A stretch of 49,394 nt of DNA, taken from contig JAFDYQ010000035.1 of assembly GCA_018267365.1 (NCBI GenBank), positions 1 to 49,394 of the forward strand, read 5' to 3'. Shown here piece by piece: positions 1 through 8,386 of the stretch; position 1 is the first letter of the stretch; every line of letters begins with the position of its first letter. The DNA comes from Bacteroidota bacterium (lineage in GTDB: Bacteria; Bacteroidota; Bacteroidia; Chitinophagales; LD1). The position numbers were made by a program, and so were the translations under genes. Below the pieces are notes generated by a model, which saw nothing but the letters and a program-made list of their open reading frames with translations, was not told the DNA's origin and did no database searches.

Positions 1-51
1 CATTTTCCATAAACAAGTCGATTTATTGTCAACTTATTTCAGGACGGGACA
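1..51. mobile_element. Terminal fragment of an insertion sequence (tip at 51)
   Basis: Positions 27-51 form a 25-bp terminal repeat that matches 49342-49366 in inverted orientation with one mismatch; the shared core is CGTCCTGAAATAAGTTGACA read on the minus strand. The outer tip is TG...CA-like, so the IS body lies to the left, outside the window, and host DNA starts at 52. The 26 bases inside the repeat differ from those inside the other copy, so this looks like the opposite IS end. The tip form and size fit an IS3-like element, but no transposase is visible to prove the family. Confidence 0.75.
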
Positions 52-61
52 AAGGATAACG

Positions 62-95
62 AAAGAGCGGGGCTTTGGTCTCGCTCTTTTTATTT
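62..95 (+). terminator. Intrinsic terminator next to the left IS tip
   Basis: AAAGAGCG (62-69) pairs with CGCTCTTT (82-89) around a 12-nt loop and is followed by a T-rich run. It would terminate plus-strand transcription arriving from the left, where the IS now sits. The IS tip is only 10 bp away, so the gene this hairpin served has been separated from it or lies beyond the IS. Confidence 0.6.
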
Positions 96-213
96 GTGAA
101 TCTCAGAATGTGCTATAACATTCCAGAGTTGTGATTAAATGTACGTTTCAGGCAGAAAGGATAAATATATTTCTTCCAAAGGATTCCAGAAGATTGCACT
201 ATTACTACGGTGG

Positions 214-405
214 TTAGTTATCCTTTCTTTCTCTTAGTTGTTTTAAGATGGCATTTACGCCCCCATTGTCTATAACTCCAACAACACATCCGCATTTATC
301 ACATTGTATCAAAAGCACATAATGGTTGTTTCCATTAGTTAGTTTTACCTCTTGTGATTCAAAAGCGGTGTTCCCGCATTTCATGTTAGGGCAAGTAGAT
401 TGCAT
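214..405 (-). CDS. Small zinc-ribbon protein, unknown function
   Basis: This 63-residue protein has two cysteine knuckles: CPNMKC near residue 5 and CDKCGC near residue 34. That is the pattern of a small zinc ribbon; the family is not recognised. I start it at the ATG at 405. The reading frame stays open upstream to 540, but that extra stretch is basic, AT-rich and would overlap the divergent gene at 499. The region is clearly more AT-rich than the rest of the window, which suggests acquired DNA next to the IS. The divergent arrangement with the gene at 499 (93 bp between starts) may mean shared regulation. Function could be nucleic-acid or protein binding; nothing in the sequence decides. 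Confidence 0.6.
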   Translation of the reverse strand: MQSTCPNMKCGNTAFESQEVKLTNGNNHYVLLIQCDKCGCVVGVIDNGGVNAILKQLRERKDN

Positions 406-498
406 ATTATTGTATTTTCTTTTGTTAATCCTTGCGAAGTTATAATAAACCTGCTTAGAGAAGATTCTTATATTTGAATAAATAGGAGATGATATTTT

Positions 499-1053
499 AT
501 GCGTTGGGATGGAGACGAAAATTTTCCTTGGGATCATCAATTACCTGAACAAATATTCCATACTGGTTATTTGTTGGGTATAGTAATCTATTCAATTTAT
601 AAAAGACAAGGAATAGAAGATCTGGCAAAGAATATAGATGATTGGGTATCTAAAATGAACATATATGAGGCGACAGAATACACCAATAAGAGATCTGAAG
701 TAAAAATAATATCTAACCAAGGTGACTCTGTAATTAGATTTATTACAGCTCGGAAATTTTTTTCCGGCGTTAAAGAACAAATAACGGTCTTTCATAATTC
801 AGAGAATGCCAATATGATTGTTCTCGAATCTCAGTTTAGCTCTCATTACAACCGTTTATTTAAGGCAATTCAAAATTTTCCTAAAGAATTTATCCTCATT
901 AAAACTGAAGAAAACATTAAATATTATCTTCTTAAAGGTACATCTGTTATAATAGCGCTAGGGCTTAGTTTTAATAAGAAAATGGAATATCTGGTTATAG
1001 TAATAGGTGGGAATGCTGCAGATTTAGCATTTGGATTAATTGAAGTTAGTTAG
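499..1053 (+). CDS. Hypothetical protein, AT-rich accessory gene
   Basis: The 184-residue protein is not recognised. It has no signal peptide. A weakly hydrophobic patch lies near residues 22-33 (GYLLGIVIYSIY), and the C-terminal third contains two hydrophobic beta-like stretches (VIIALGLSF, YLVIVIGGNAADLAFGLI) that look like a soluble alpha/beta core rather than membrane helices. The start is supported by a good Shine-Dalgarno (AGGAG at 484-488), unusual for this phylum, where most genes here lack one. Base composition is markedly AT-rich compared with genes beyond 1.2 kb. With the divergent zinc-ribbon gene it forms a small island between the IS end and the core genes, so horizontal acquisition is a reasonable inference. 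Confidence 0.6.
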   Translation: MRWDGDENFPWDHQLPEQIFHTGYLLGIVIYSIYKRQGIEDLAKNIDDWVSKMNIYEATEYTNKRSEVKIISNQGDSVIRFITARKFFSGVKEQITVFHNSENANMIVLESQFSSHYNRLFKAIQNFPKEFILIKTEENIKYYLLKGTSVIIALGLSFNKKMEYLVIVIGGNAADLAFGLIEVS

Positions 1054-1192
1054 ACAGATACCGCGAGATGCATAAAGACTTCTTATCTTCATAGATTCCT
1101 AGTCTCTTTAATTATCTTTTAACAGCAAAGTCAATTGAAAGGTAATAATGTCAGTTATCCCTACTTTAATACAACTGCTGATTTAGCCTTAG

Positions 1193-1208
1193 TGTTCCTT
1201 GTGGAACA
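1193..1208. promoter_or_regulatory. parS-like palindrome (14/16)
   Basis: TGTTCCTTGTGGAACA matches TGTTCCACGTGGAACA except for the two central-left bases. It lies directly after the stop codon of the hydrolase gene. It could also act as a weak hairpin at the end of that transcript. Confidence 0.5.
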
Positions 1209-1895
1209 TCAGGCTTGGAAGTATTTTCTGATCTCAGAGGCGAGTAGGTCTGTAGAGACTTTATCTATCGGATGTGGTGTGTCTTTTAGCTCTAATATTT
1301 TTGCGCCGGGTATCGCAGATTCTACGTGGAACGTTTCTTCTTTGGTGACCATGTTGTCCTGATCGCCGAGAGCTAAGAGTACTTGCGCGGTGATCTGGGC
1401 GAAGTCTTCGTCTGTGAGGTGATGTTTGGCCAGGTCGTGCATGAGGTTGGCTGTCTTTTGCAGCACGGAGTGCCATTCGTGCTCGCCGTGGCGGTCTTGT
1501 AGCTCTGCTGCGAAGGCGGGGACTTTAGCGCTTATCTTTTCTGCATTGAGGAGTTTGGTTTCTTTCTCTACGGTAGCTTCGTTCCAGTCGAGCTTGGTGC
1601 CGAGTGTCATGATCTTACCTACTCTGTCAGGATAGAAACGTGCAAGCCATAGCGCTACGTAGCCACCCATGCTGTAGCCGAAGATGTCGATCTTGCGGCG
1701 CTGTTTTTCATTGAGCCAGTTGAGCACCTCGTGGGATAGGTTCTGTATGGTAAAGGCATGCTGCTGCGAGGGTGTGCGGCCATGGCCAGAGAAGCTGATG
1801 GTGTCTATGGTGAAGTCAACGCTGAGTGCGTTCTTGAGATCGTCAAACTGCTCCTGGCTGCCCAGGGCACCGTGTAGTAAGAGGAGATGTGCCAT
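1209..1895 (-). CDS. Alpha/beta hydrolase
   Basis: This 228-residue cytoplasmic protein is a compact alpha/beta hydrolase. The oxyanion-hole motif is HGALG (residues 8-12), the nucleophile elbow is GYSMGG with Ser75, the acid is probably Asp178 or Asp180 in LALGDQDNMV, and the base is His208 in TPHPID. Length and motif spacing resemble MenH/BioH-like esterases, but the substrate cannot be read from sequence. There is no signal peptide. It lies 19 bp downstream of the inositol-monophosphatase gene and is probably cotranscribed with it and gldM. Confidence 0.85.
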   Translation of the reverse strand: MAHLLLLHGALGSQEQFDDLKNALSVDFTIDTISFSGHGRTPSQQHAFTIQNLSHEVLNWLNEKQRRKIDIFGYSMGGYVALWLARFYPDRVGKIMTLGTKLDWNEATVEKETKLLNAEKISAKVPAFAAELQDRHGEHEWHSVLQKTANLMHDLAKHHLTDEDFAQITAQVLLALGDQDNMVTKEETFHVESAIPGAKILELKDTPHPIDKVSTDLLASEIRKYFQA

Positions 1896-1914
1896 AGGGT
1901 GAAGGTAGCAAATG

Positions 1915-2715
1915 CTATGCCTTATGCCCCTCTAGTGTGTTTACGAGCTGTGCATATACTCCTGGAGGGGCTGCTATGACATGACGACCGAGAATATCTT
2001 CCGGGAGGTCATCAGGCTTGCGCGCGTGGTCATAATGGCCTACGGTGGCACCAGCCTCTATGGCTATCAGCCTGCCTGCGGCCATGTCCCATGGAGAAAG
2101 AGAACCCTCATAATAGGCCTGCAATCTTCCACAAGCTACCCAGCAGTAGTCCAGTGCTGCAGAACCGAGGCGGCGGAGATCGCGGATATGTGGGAGTAGG
2201 CGGGAGATGTAGGTGGTCAATTCGGGTACATTATCGCGTACGTAGGGGAAGCCTGTAGCTACTAAACATTCGCTGAGCTGAGTGACCTCCTTGACGTGGA
2301 TGGGATTGCCATTTAGAAAGCTTCCGGAGCCCTTTACAGCGTGAAAGAGCTCATCGACGAAGGGACAATAGACTACGCCAATGACCACCTCTCCGCGCTC
2401 CGCATAGGCTATGGAGACGCAGGCCTGGTAGTGGCCATTGGCGTAGCTGACGGTGCCGTCTATGGGGTCTATGATCCAGGTCGGTTCATCGATAGCGTAG
2501 CTGTCATTAGTAGATTCCTCAGAGATGATATGGTGCGTAGGGTAAGCCTTTCTGAGCTCAGAGATGATGAGATCATTGCTGGCTATGTCTGCGCTGGTCA
2601 GTAGCTCGAGGCCGTATTTGAGCTGCTCGGTGAAGGCGTGCTCCTCACGCATTTGTTTGATAGTAGCGCCGGCTAGTCTGGCTATGCGGATAGCATGGTC
2701 GAGTATCTCTTTCAT
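1915..2715 (-). CDS. Inositol monophosphatase family protein
   Basis: The 266-residue protein carries the metal-binding motifs of the FIG/inositol-monophosphatase superfamily: SEES with Glu66/Glu67, DPIDGT with Asp83 and Asp86, and WDMAAG with Asp210. These enzymes use Mg2+ to remove phosphate from inositol phosphates, sugar phosphates or 3'-phosphoadenosine nucleotides. Length and the WDMAAG motif fit SuhB-type inositol-1-monophosphatase, but a CysQ-type nucleotidase role is not excluded. It is cytoplasmic, follows gldM by 36 bp and precedes the hydrolase gene by 19 bp, so the three may share a transcript. Confidence 0.88.
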   Translation of the reverse strand: MKEILDHAIRIARLAGATIKQMREEHAFTEQLKYGLELLTSADIASNDLIISELRKAYPTHHIISEESTNDSYAIDEPTWIIDPIDGTVSYANGHYQACVSIAYAERGEVVIGVVYCPFVDELFHAVKGSGSFLNGNPIHVKEVTQLSECLVATGFPYVRDNVPELTTYISRLLPHIRDLRRLGSAALDYCWVACGRLQAYYEGSLSPWDMAAGRLIAIEAGATVGHYDHARKPDDLPEDILGRHVIAAPPGVYAQLVNTLEGHKA

Positions 2716-2735
2716 CTAGCTGTGAAACTACCAAA

Positions 2736-2751
2736 TATTCTACGTGGAACA
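2736..2751. promoter_or_regulatory. parS-like palindrome (14/16)
   Basis: TATTCTACGTGGAACA differs from TGTTCCACGTGGAACA at two positions. It fills the space immediately after the gldM stop codon, in the gap before the inositol-monophosphatase gene. Confidence 0.5.
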
Positions 2752-4371
2752 TCAGCTATTGATAGCTATAGCTATCGGTGTGAGTTGACGGCGCTGTCCT
2801 GCCGGATCACGCACGTAGATATCTTCGAATACTACGGTGCAGCCCTTCTTTACCCGGCCCTTCTCTACAAGTGTCTTGAACTTAGGGTCGTACTGAGCCT
2901 GTGTAGAGCTGAATATCTGCTCACCATCTGCATTGATGAAAACGATCTTGTAAGAGATGATATCAAACCGCGCCTTGTCGAACACAAAGTCTGTGAGTTT
3001 GGGCACCACGCCGGAGGTAGCTTTAAATTTTGCTGCGCTCATGTTGCCGCTACTGTATAGGCCGTCGAGGGTAGGCTGCGGATCTGGCACGCGCTTCACG
3101 CGGAAGGCCACCTCGCCCATCGGCATATTGTTGCCATCTACTTTGGCGGTGATCTTTACTTTGAAGTTGCCGCGGCCTGCTGGCTTTACGCTGTAGCTGC
3201 CATCGGGTTGTTTGCTTAGTACACCGGGGCCATCATAGGTAGCCACGACATCGCGCTGGGCCACGCCGGGTACGGAGACGCTGAGTGGATTATCTAATCC
3301 CTCATAGAGCACATTCATAGCCGTTGGAGATACGACAGCAGATTTGGCTGCCACTTGATACTCTCCCTCAAATGGATAGAATTTATAGCCATTGCCACTT
3401 GGGTCTTTCACACGTATCACTCCGGTGTAGCGGCTTTCACCTACGCTGCCGCCTTGCATCTGTATCTTGCCGAGGCCGTCTGCTACGTCTACTTTGCGGG
3501 CATTGGTCAGAGGTGGATTTTCTGATGGTGAGTTGATCTCCTCATACATGCCGGCGGCGTTCTTTTTCACCTGGCCGGTGAAGGTGCCGAGGAAAACATC
3601 AGGGTTCTCCGTGGAACTATATGCTGTGAGCATGATGTTGGCCTTATAGGAAAGACCCTGCATGATATAGCTGGACGGTGCGCTGACCAGGGCGGTCATC
3701 TTGTCTACCTTGATGGAGGCTGCGTCTATCTGCTTGTAGAAATGCTCTACAAGCTGATTTTCGGTGGCGAGGATGTCATTCTGGTATTTGGATAGCAGCG
3801 TCACGGCCGCCACCGTAGGTACGTGGTTGAATTTGTGAAACTCCCATGACTGTGCGTCTTTGGGCTCCTCTATCAGCAGCGGCATGGCGGCCTCCAGTTC
3901 GCGCCGCTCGCTCTCCGGGGCTATGGCCAGGAGCTGCTGGCTGGTGCGCAGAATGTCTTCTTTGAGCTCCTTGCCATGTTTCTCCTCTACGAAGATGCGT
4001 GTAGCAATGTCGATATTATCATTGCTGATCAGCTGGCCGGTCTCTTTATTGAAGCCGCCAGCCTCTTTGATCACCTGCTGCTTGTAGGCCTCCAGACGGT
4101 CATAGAGGGCCATGGAGACCTTGCGCACTTCTTGGGCTTTGAGCTTGTAGGGCTCGGTCTTCTTAGCGTCTACGCCCATTTGTGTATTGAAGGCATTGAA
4201 GAGGCCTGCGGTCTTGACCTGCAGGGAGTGATTAGAGCGGCCTATGCCGTCGTCTACGGTCTTAAAGGCATTGAGAACCTCTGAGGTCACATTGAGCGCG
4301 AGCATAGCGGTGAGGACGAGGTACATCATATTGATCATCTTCTGCCTCGGGGTTTGTTTGGAGCCAGCCAT
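2752..4371 (-). CDS. gldM: Gliding motility / type IX secretion motor protein GldM
   Basis: The 539-residue protein begins with the GldM signature: TPRQKMIN, one transmembrane helix (about residues 15-36, YLVLTAMLALNV) and Glu31 within or just after it, followed by a long periplasmic region. GldM pairs with GldL in the inner membrane to form the proton-driven motor of the type IX secretion system and reaches across the periplasm to the GldK/GldN ring. Arg9 and Glu31, polar residues around the helix, are present. Length is slightly above the usual 510-520. Unusually, neither gldL nor gldN flanks it: upstream is the divergent hppA gene and downstream an inositol-monophosphatase gene. It may be a relocated single gene or a second paralogue. 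Confidence 0.92.
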   Translation of the reverse strand: MAGSKQTPRQKMINMMYLVLTAMLALNVTSEVLNAFKTVDDGIGRSNHSLQVKTAGLFNAFNTQMGVDAKKTEPYKLKAQEVRKVSMALYDRLEAYKQQVIKEAGGFNKETGQLISNDNIDIATRIFVEEKHGKELKEDILRTSQQLLAIAPESERRELEAAMPLLIEEPKDAQSWEFHKFNHVPTVAAVTLLSKYQNDILATENQLVEHFYKQIDAASIKVDKMTALVSAPSSYIMQGLSYKANIMLTAYSSTENPDVFLGTFTGQVKKNAAGMYEEINSPSENPPLTNARKVDVADGLGKIQMQGGSVGESRYTGVIRVKDPSGNGYKFYPFEGEYQVAAKSAVVSPTAMNVLYEGLDNPLSVSVPGVAQRDVVATYDGPGVLSKQPDGSYSVKPAGRGNFKVKITAKVDGNNMPMGEVAFRVKRVPDPQPTLDGLYSSGNMSAAKFKATSGVVPKLTDFVFDKARFDIISYKIVFINADGEQIFSSTQAQYDPKFKTLVEKGRVKKGCTVVFEDIYVRDPAGQRRQLTPIAIAINS

Positions 4372-4677
4372 AGTTTTCTAGTTTTTGGTGAAGGAATATG
4401 AGAGGGTAACGCACTCAGAAACAGAAAGTAACAGGCAGATATTTTTTTGTGCTGACTATCAGGAGCCCAAAGTGAAAGGCATACCGGCGGGAAAGCAAGT
4501 AGCGTTATATAAGATTGACAAAATATGAACGGGCAGGGCCTGAAATCCTGTTTTTGCCCTCTTTTTCGGTGAAAAAGGACCTCAAAACCGCGCTCTCAGG
4601 CGGTTTTAATATAAATTGTCCCTTACATTTTTATCTTTGCCGACCAATTCAAAAAATAAACATTAGAAAAAACAGGT
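4372..4677. other. 306-bp divergent intergenic region between gldM and hppA
   Basis: This gap holds three consecutive hairpins (4531-4559, 4561-4577 and 4584-4607) and a likely promoter -7 element for hppA (4632-4639). The hairpins lie upstream of that promoter, so they are not in the predicted hppA leader. The first is GGGCA/TGCCC with an inner GG/CC pairing followed by a T-rich run. The second is CTTTTTC/GAAAAAG with a 3-nt loop. The third is AAAACCGC/GCGGTTTT with an 8-nt loop. A TTGACA at 4515-4520 precedes them. A small RNA or a boundary element is possible; neither is shown. Confidence 0.45.
4632..4639 (+). promoter_or_regulatory. Candidate -7 element for hppA
   Basis: TATCTTTG matches the Bacteroidota -7 consensus TAnnTTTG and lies 38 bp before the hppA start codon. 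No TTTG is seen at the ideal 19-21 bp upstream, so this is only a half-supported promoter. Confidence 0.4.
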
Positions 4678-6966
4678 ATGGAAAGTATCATTTACATTCT
4701 TCCGTTGTTTGGCCTGGTGGGCTTGATCTACATGCTGGTTCTGCGGAGCTGGGTGGTAAAGCAAGACGCCGGTGACGCCAAGATGAGCGGGATAGCAAAC
4801 CACATAGCGGAAGGTGCTATGGCATTTCTCAAGGCTGAGTATCGTATCCTGGCAGTTTACGTGGTAGTAGCCGGTATCGGCCTCGGCGCGCTCACGCTGA
4901 ACTCTAAAGTGGCTGAGCACTCCCATATCCTGATCGTGGTTTCCTTTGTGATCGGCTGCTTTTTCAGCGCCCTCGCAGGTTTCATAGGTATGAACGTAGC
5001 TACTAAGGCTAACGTGCGCACCACACAGGCTGCCCGTACGAGCCTCTCTAAGGCACTGAAGGTGTCCTTTGCCGGTGGTACGGTGATGGGCCTCGGCGTA
5101 GCTGGCCTCGCTGTAGTGGGTCTCTGCACCCTGTTCATCTTCTTCTTCCAGTTCTTTATGGGTGGCGATATCAATAACGGCGGTCCTGAGATGATGAAGA
5201 AAGTACTTGAGGTACTGGCTGGCTTCTCTGTAGGCGCTGAGTCTATCGCCCTCTTCGCACGCGTAGGTGGTGGTATCTATACCAAGGCCGCTGACGTAGG
5301 CGCCGACCTGGTAGGTAAAGTAGAGGCTGGTATCCCGGAAGATGATCCACGCAACCCGGCGACTATCGCTGACAACGTGGGTGACAACGTAGGTGACGTA
5401 GCAGGCATGGGCGCCGATCTCTTTGGCTCTTATGTAGCCACCGTACTCGCATCAATGGTACTGGGCAACTTCCTGATAGGTGACAATCCGGGCCTGACTG
5501 GCTTTGGCGGTATCGGTCCGATCCTGCTGCCTATGACCATAGCCGCGGTAGGTATCATCGCCTCTATCATCGGTACTTTCCTCGTGACTATAAAGGATGA
5601 CAAGTCTTCTAATACTGATACCGTACAGTCTGCCCTGAATCGTGGCAACTGGGTGTCTATCATCATCGCCCTGGCGGCGTCTTTTGCACTGATCAAGCTG
5701 ATGCTGCCTGAGACTATGAAGATGACGATGTTCACGGATGGCGATTTCGCCAGCACGGCCACTGAGGTTTCCAGCCTCCGCGTATTCTGGGCGGTGTGTG
5801 TGGGTATGTTTGTAGGTGCTGCGATCAGCTCTATCACCGAGTACTACACAGGTCTGGGCAAGAAGCCTATCCTGGATATCGTACAGAAGTCTGGTACAGG
5901 TGCGGCGACCAACATCATCGCTGGTCTCGGTACCGGTATGCTTTCTACTTTCTTCCCTGTGCTGCTTTTCGCGGGTGCTATCTGGGGCGCTTATGCGCTG
6001 GCTGGTTTCTACGGTGTGGGTATAGCTGCCTCGGCTATGATGGCTACTACCGCTATGCAGCTGGCTATCGATGCCTTCGGCCCGATCTCTGACAACGCAG
6101 GTGGTATAGCCGAAATGAGCGAACTGCCGGCTGAGGTACGTGAGAAGACAGATATCCTCGACTCTGTAGGTAACACAACTGCTGCGATCGGCAAGGGCTT
6201 TGCGATCGCTTCTGCGGCGCTCACGGCTCTCGCGCTCTTTGCAGCTTATGTGACTTTCACGGGTATCCGTGGTATCAATATCTTCGACGCAAAGGTGCTT
6301 GCAGCGCTCTTTGTAGGTGGTATGATCCCGGTAGTATTCTCTGCCCTCGCTATGAACTCTGTAGGCAAGGCTGCGATGGACATGGTGAATGAAGTTCGCC
6401 GTCAGTTCCGTGAGATACCGGGCATCCTGGAGGGCACAGGCAAGCCAGAATATGGCAAGTGCGTAGAGATCTCTACAAAGGCCGCTCTCCGCGAAATGAT
6501 GCTGCCAGGTGTACTGACCATTCTCACACCGATCATCATCGGCCTCACTATGGGTGCTGAGGCGCTCGGTGCCTACATGGCAGGTGTGACCGTGAGCGGT
6601 GTGATGTGGGCTATCTTCCAGAATAACGCCGGTGGCGCCTGGGACAATGCCAAGAAGTCATTTGAGAAGGGTGTAGAGATAGATGGCAAGACATACTACA
6701 AGAAATCTGAGCCGCACAAGGCTGCCGTAGTAGGTGATACCGTAGGTGATCCGTTCAAGGATACTTCTGGCCCGTCTATGAATATCCTCATCAAGCTCTC
6801 TTGCCTCGTAGGCCTCACGCTGGCTCCGCTGCTGGCCAAGGAGAAGGCAACTGCTGCTACCGATCCGGTGCCGACTACCATCGAAACTCACGTAGAGCAG
6901 AAGAAAGAAGTAGTGGGCGATAGCATCGTGACCACTACTGACTCTACCACTGTGATCAAGCACTAA
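4678..6966 (+). CDS. hppA: K+-dependent membrane-bound pyrophosphatase
   Basis: The 762-residue, many-times membrane-spanning protein hydrolyses cytoplasmic pyrophosphate and couples it to Na+ and/or H+ export. The substrate site is clear: [11 protein letters not shown] and the acidic [25 protein letters not shown] loop around residues 205-260, and [16 protein letters not shown] around 465. The subtype determinant [10 protein letters not shown] has Ala502 and Gly505 where K+-independent enzymes carry Lys and Thr, so this is the K+-dependent class, which includes Na+ pumps. A charged, Thr-rich tail follows the last helix (about 725-762) and is not part of the core. It stands alone with its own promoter and terminator, divergent from gldM. 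Confidence 0.95.
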   Translation: MESIIYILPLFGLVGLIYMLVLRSWVVKQDAGDAKMSGIANHIAEGAMAFLKAEYRILAVYVVVAGIGLGALTLNSKVAEHSHILIVVSFVIGCFFSALAGFIGMNVATKANVRTTQAARTSLSKALKVSFAGGTVMGLGVAGLAVVGLCTLFIFFFQFFMGGDINNGGPEMMKKVLEVLAGFSVGAESIALFARVGGGIYTKAADVGADLVGKVEAGIPEDDPRNPATIADNVGDNVGDVAGMGADLFGSYVATVLASMVLGNFLIGDNPGLTGFGGIGPILLPMTIAAVGIIASIIGTFLVTIKDDKSSNTDTVQSALNRGNWVSIIIALAASFALIKLMLPETMKMTMFTDGDFASTATEVSSLRVFWAVCVGMFVGAAISSITEYYTGLGKKPILDIVQKSGTGAATNIIAGLGTGMLSTFFPVLLFAGAIWGAYALAGFYGVGIAASAMMATTAMQLAIDAFGPISDNAGGIAEMSELPAEVREKTDILDSVGNTTAAIGKGFAIASAALTALALFAAYVTFTGIRGINIFDAKVLAALFVGGMIPVVFSALAMNSVGKAAMDMVNEVRRQFREIPGILEGTGKPEYGKCVEISTKAALREMMLPGVLTILTPIIIGLTMGAEALGAYMAGVTVSGVMWAIFQNNAGGAWDNAKKSFEKGVEIDGKTYYKKSEPHKAAVVGDTVGDPFKDTSGPSMNILIKLSCLVGLTLAPLLAKEKATAATDPVPTTIETHVEQKKEVVGDSIVTTTDSTTVIKH

Positions 6967-6987
6967 TTCGGTCTAAAGAAAAATATC

Positions 6988-7018
6988 AATAGCCCTGACC
7001 AAACTGGTCGGGGCTATT
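6988..7018. terminator. Bidirectional intrinsic terminator after hppA
   Basis: A 13-bp stem (6988-7000 with 7006-7018, one G-T pair) encloses a 5-nt loop. T-rich sequence follows on the plus side, and it sits between convergent hppA and the GNAT gene. Confidence 0.8.
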
Positions 7019-7045
7019 TGTTTGCGCTATGTTCCACGGAGAACG

Positions 7046-7621
7046 TTATAAAAAGCGTTTGATCCCGGCGTCTGGTTTCGTGTAGCCGGTGCGAAAGGAA
7101 TATACGTTGCGCCGCTGCTGATTGAAAATATAGGTGAGGCAAACCATGAGGCCCACGCTCTCGTCAACGGTGAAGCCAGTGATCATGAAGCCGGCTTTTA
7201 GCTTAGTTAGTATTACTGCATTATTGGAGGCGTGGTGCTGGCTCGTCACTTTTTGAAAACCGAGTGCTTTGTATCGCTCCAGAAGCCAAGGGAGTGTTGC
7301 CGTATAGATGCCACGGCCGCGATGCGCTGCTACGATACCCGATTCATACATACACATGGTCTCACCATCTACCTGATAGGCGCAGTGCCAGCCGATAGGC
7401 TCCTCATGGTGGTAAATCAGAAAATAGAGCGTGATGCGAGACTGGATAGACTTTGCCAGCGTACTGCGCATCGCTTTCTCCTGATCAGAGAGAAAGGTGT
7501 CTGTATCGATCTGTACCACATCGGGATATACTTCGGCCGAGTGGGCCGCGTAAAAGGCATCAAATTCTGCTGCTGTGACGATATCAACAGAGTACGAATC
7601 AAAAAGGGTGATTTTAGGCAT
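7046..7621 (-). CDS. GNAT family N-acetyltransferase
   Basis: The 191-residue protein has the GNAT core. Beta strand 4 and motif A read ESGIVAAHRGRGIYTATLP, where HRGRGI is the acetyl-CoA pyrophosphate-binding loop, followed by the LGFQKVTSQHHASNNAVI region typical of motif B. GNAT enzymes move an acetyl group from acetyl-CoA to an amine; the acceptor is not evident here. The last 30 residues are a basic extension outside the fold. It is convergent with hppA and shares its terminator. Confidence 0.85.
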   Translation of the reverse strand: MPKITLFDSYSVDIVTAAEFDAFYAAHSAEVYPDVVQIDTDTFLSDQEKAMRSTLAKSIQSRITLYFLIYHHEEPIGWHCAYQVDGETMCMYESGIVAAHRGRGIYTATLPWLLERYKALGFQKVTSQHHASNNAVILTKLKAGFMITGFTVDESVGLMVCLTYIFNQQRRNVYSFRTGYTKPDAGIKRFL

Positions 7622-7674
7622 AAACCTTACTGGTTCTTTTTACTCACATACGTATCAGAGCTGATTTGAAATTA

Positions 7675-7682
7675 TATATTTG
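7675..7682 (+). promoter_or_regulatory. Candidate -7 element
   Basis: TATATTTG fits TAnnTTTG and ends 21 bp before the start codon of the lipoprotein gene at 7704. A matching -33 box is not clear. Confidence 0.4.
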
Positions 7683-7703
7683 ATCAAACAAAAAATTTAA
7701 AAA

Positions 7704-8231
7704 ATGAAAACAACGAATCTATTCTTGATCTCTATGGCGGGACTTTTTTTGATGACAGCATGCTCAGATGATCCAAAGGCTAAGGCCAGGAAGAACGTCG
7801 AAGCAGATATAATTCCTAAACTCAAAGATCCGGGTAGCTATAGCTTTATCTCTATGGAATTGAATCCTGCTCTGACGAGAGCGGATAGTATAAAGGCTGA
7901 AGCTGTGGTATATGCGCATAAGGCACTCGTAGATAATGAGCTCGCACAGGACACTACCCAAAGGACGCCCGAGTCAGAGATAGAGAGCAAGTATAATGCG
8001 TATGCAAAGGCTATAACGCCGGAGATGGATAAGCAGGTCATAGCCTATTTGGCGGAGATTAAATATAAGGCAGTAAATGGCCTTGGACTATCGGCTCCTG
8101 CAGACGGGAGCTACTTCCTGGATGCAAACTATCAGACAGTGGCGGGTCCACGATTAGACAATCTGGTAAGAGCAAAAGACAAGTGGAAGGCCGAGTACAA
8201 GGATCTGGCGAAAGAGCCGGCTGGTTTTTAA
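7704..8231 (+). CDS. Putative lipoprotein, unknown function
   Basis: The 175-residue protein has a lipoprotein signal: MKTTN, a hydrophobic core and the lipobox LMTAC with Cys20, followed by SDDPKAKARKN. The mature part is mostly helical and charged, with a conserved-looking segment KLKDPGSYSFISMEL that resembles short secreted proteins of this phylum, but I cannot name the family. It would be anchored to the outer or inner membrane facing the periplasm. It is monocistronic: a -7 element lies upstream and a strong hairpin terminator 10 bp downstream. Confidence 0.8.
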   Translation: MKTTNLFLISMAGLFLMTACSDDPKAKARKNVEADIIPKLKDPGSYSFISMELNPALTRADSIKAEAVVYAHKALVDNELAQDTTQRTPESEIESKYNAYAKAITPEMDKQVIAYLAEIKYKAVNGLGLSAPADGSYFLDANYQTVAGPRLDNLVRAKDKWKAEYKDLAKEPAGF

Positions 8232-8241
8232 AAATGAAACG

Positions 8242-8274
8242 AAAGACCGCGGAATCCAACCGCGGTCTTTTTAT
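8242..8274 (+). terminator. Intrinsic terminator
   Basis: AAAGACCGCGG (8242-8252) pairs perfectly with CCGCGGTCTTT (8260-8270) around a 7-nt loop, followed by TT and an AT stretch. It ends the lipoprotein transcript. Confidence 0.85.
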
Positions 8275-8332
8275 GCCCGCGGGGATGGCATTGAGGGGGG
8301 CGGCTCCCTTAATAAACGTGAACGTAGTGTAA

Positions 8333-8366
8333 TTTGTTAAGAGTGGCATGGATTTTTATACCTTTA
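8333..8366 (+). promoter_or_regulatory. Candidate promoter of the chalcone-isomerase-like gene
   Basis: TTTG at 8333-8336 and TACCTTTA at 8359-8366 resemble the -33/-7 pair, with a 22-bp spacer (slightly long) and one mismatch in the last -7 base. The predicted leader to the ATG at 8387 is about 17-20 nt. Confidence 0.4.
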
Positions 8367-8386
8367 GGCAAATCAAAAACTCAGTC

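Noticed and set aside
4372..4677. Riboswitch in the hppA leader
   Set aside because: The hairpins lie upstream of the predicted promoter and match no riboswitch architecture I recognise.
8348..8386. Upstream start for the chalcone-isomerase-like gene
   Set aside because: It would place 13 residues before a textbook signal peptide and overlap the predicted -7 box.
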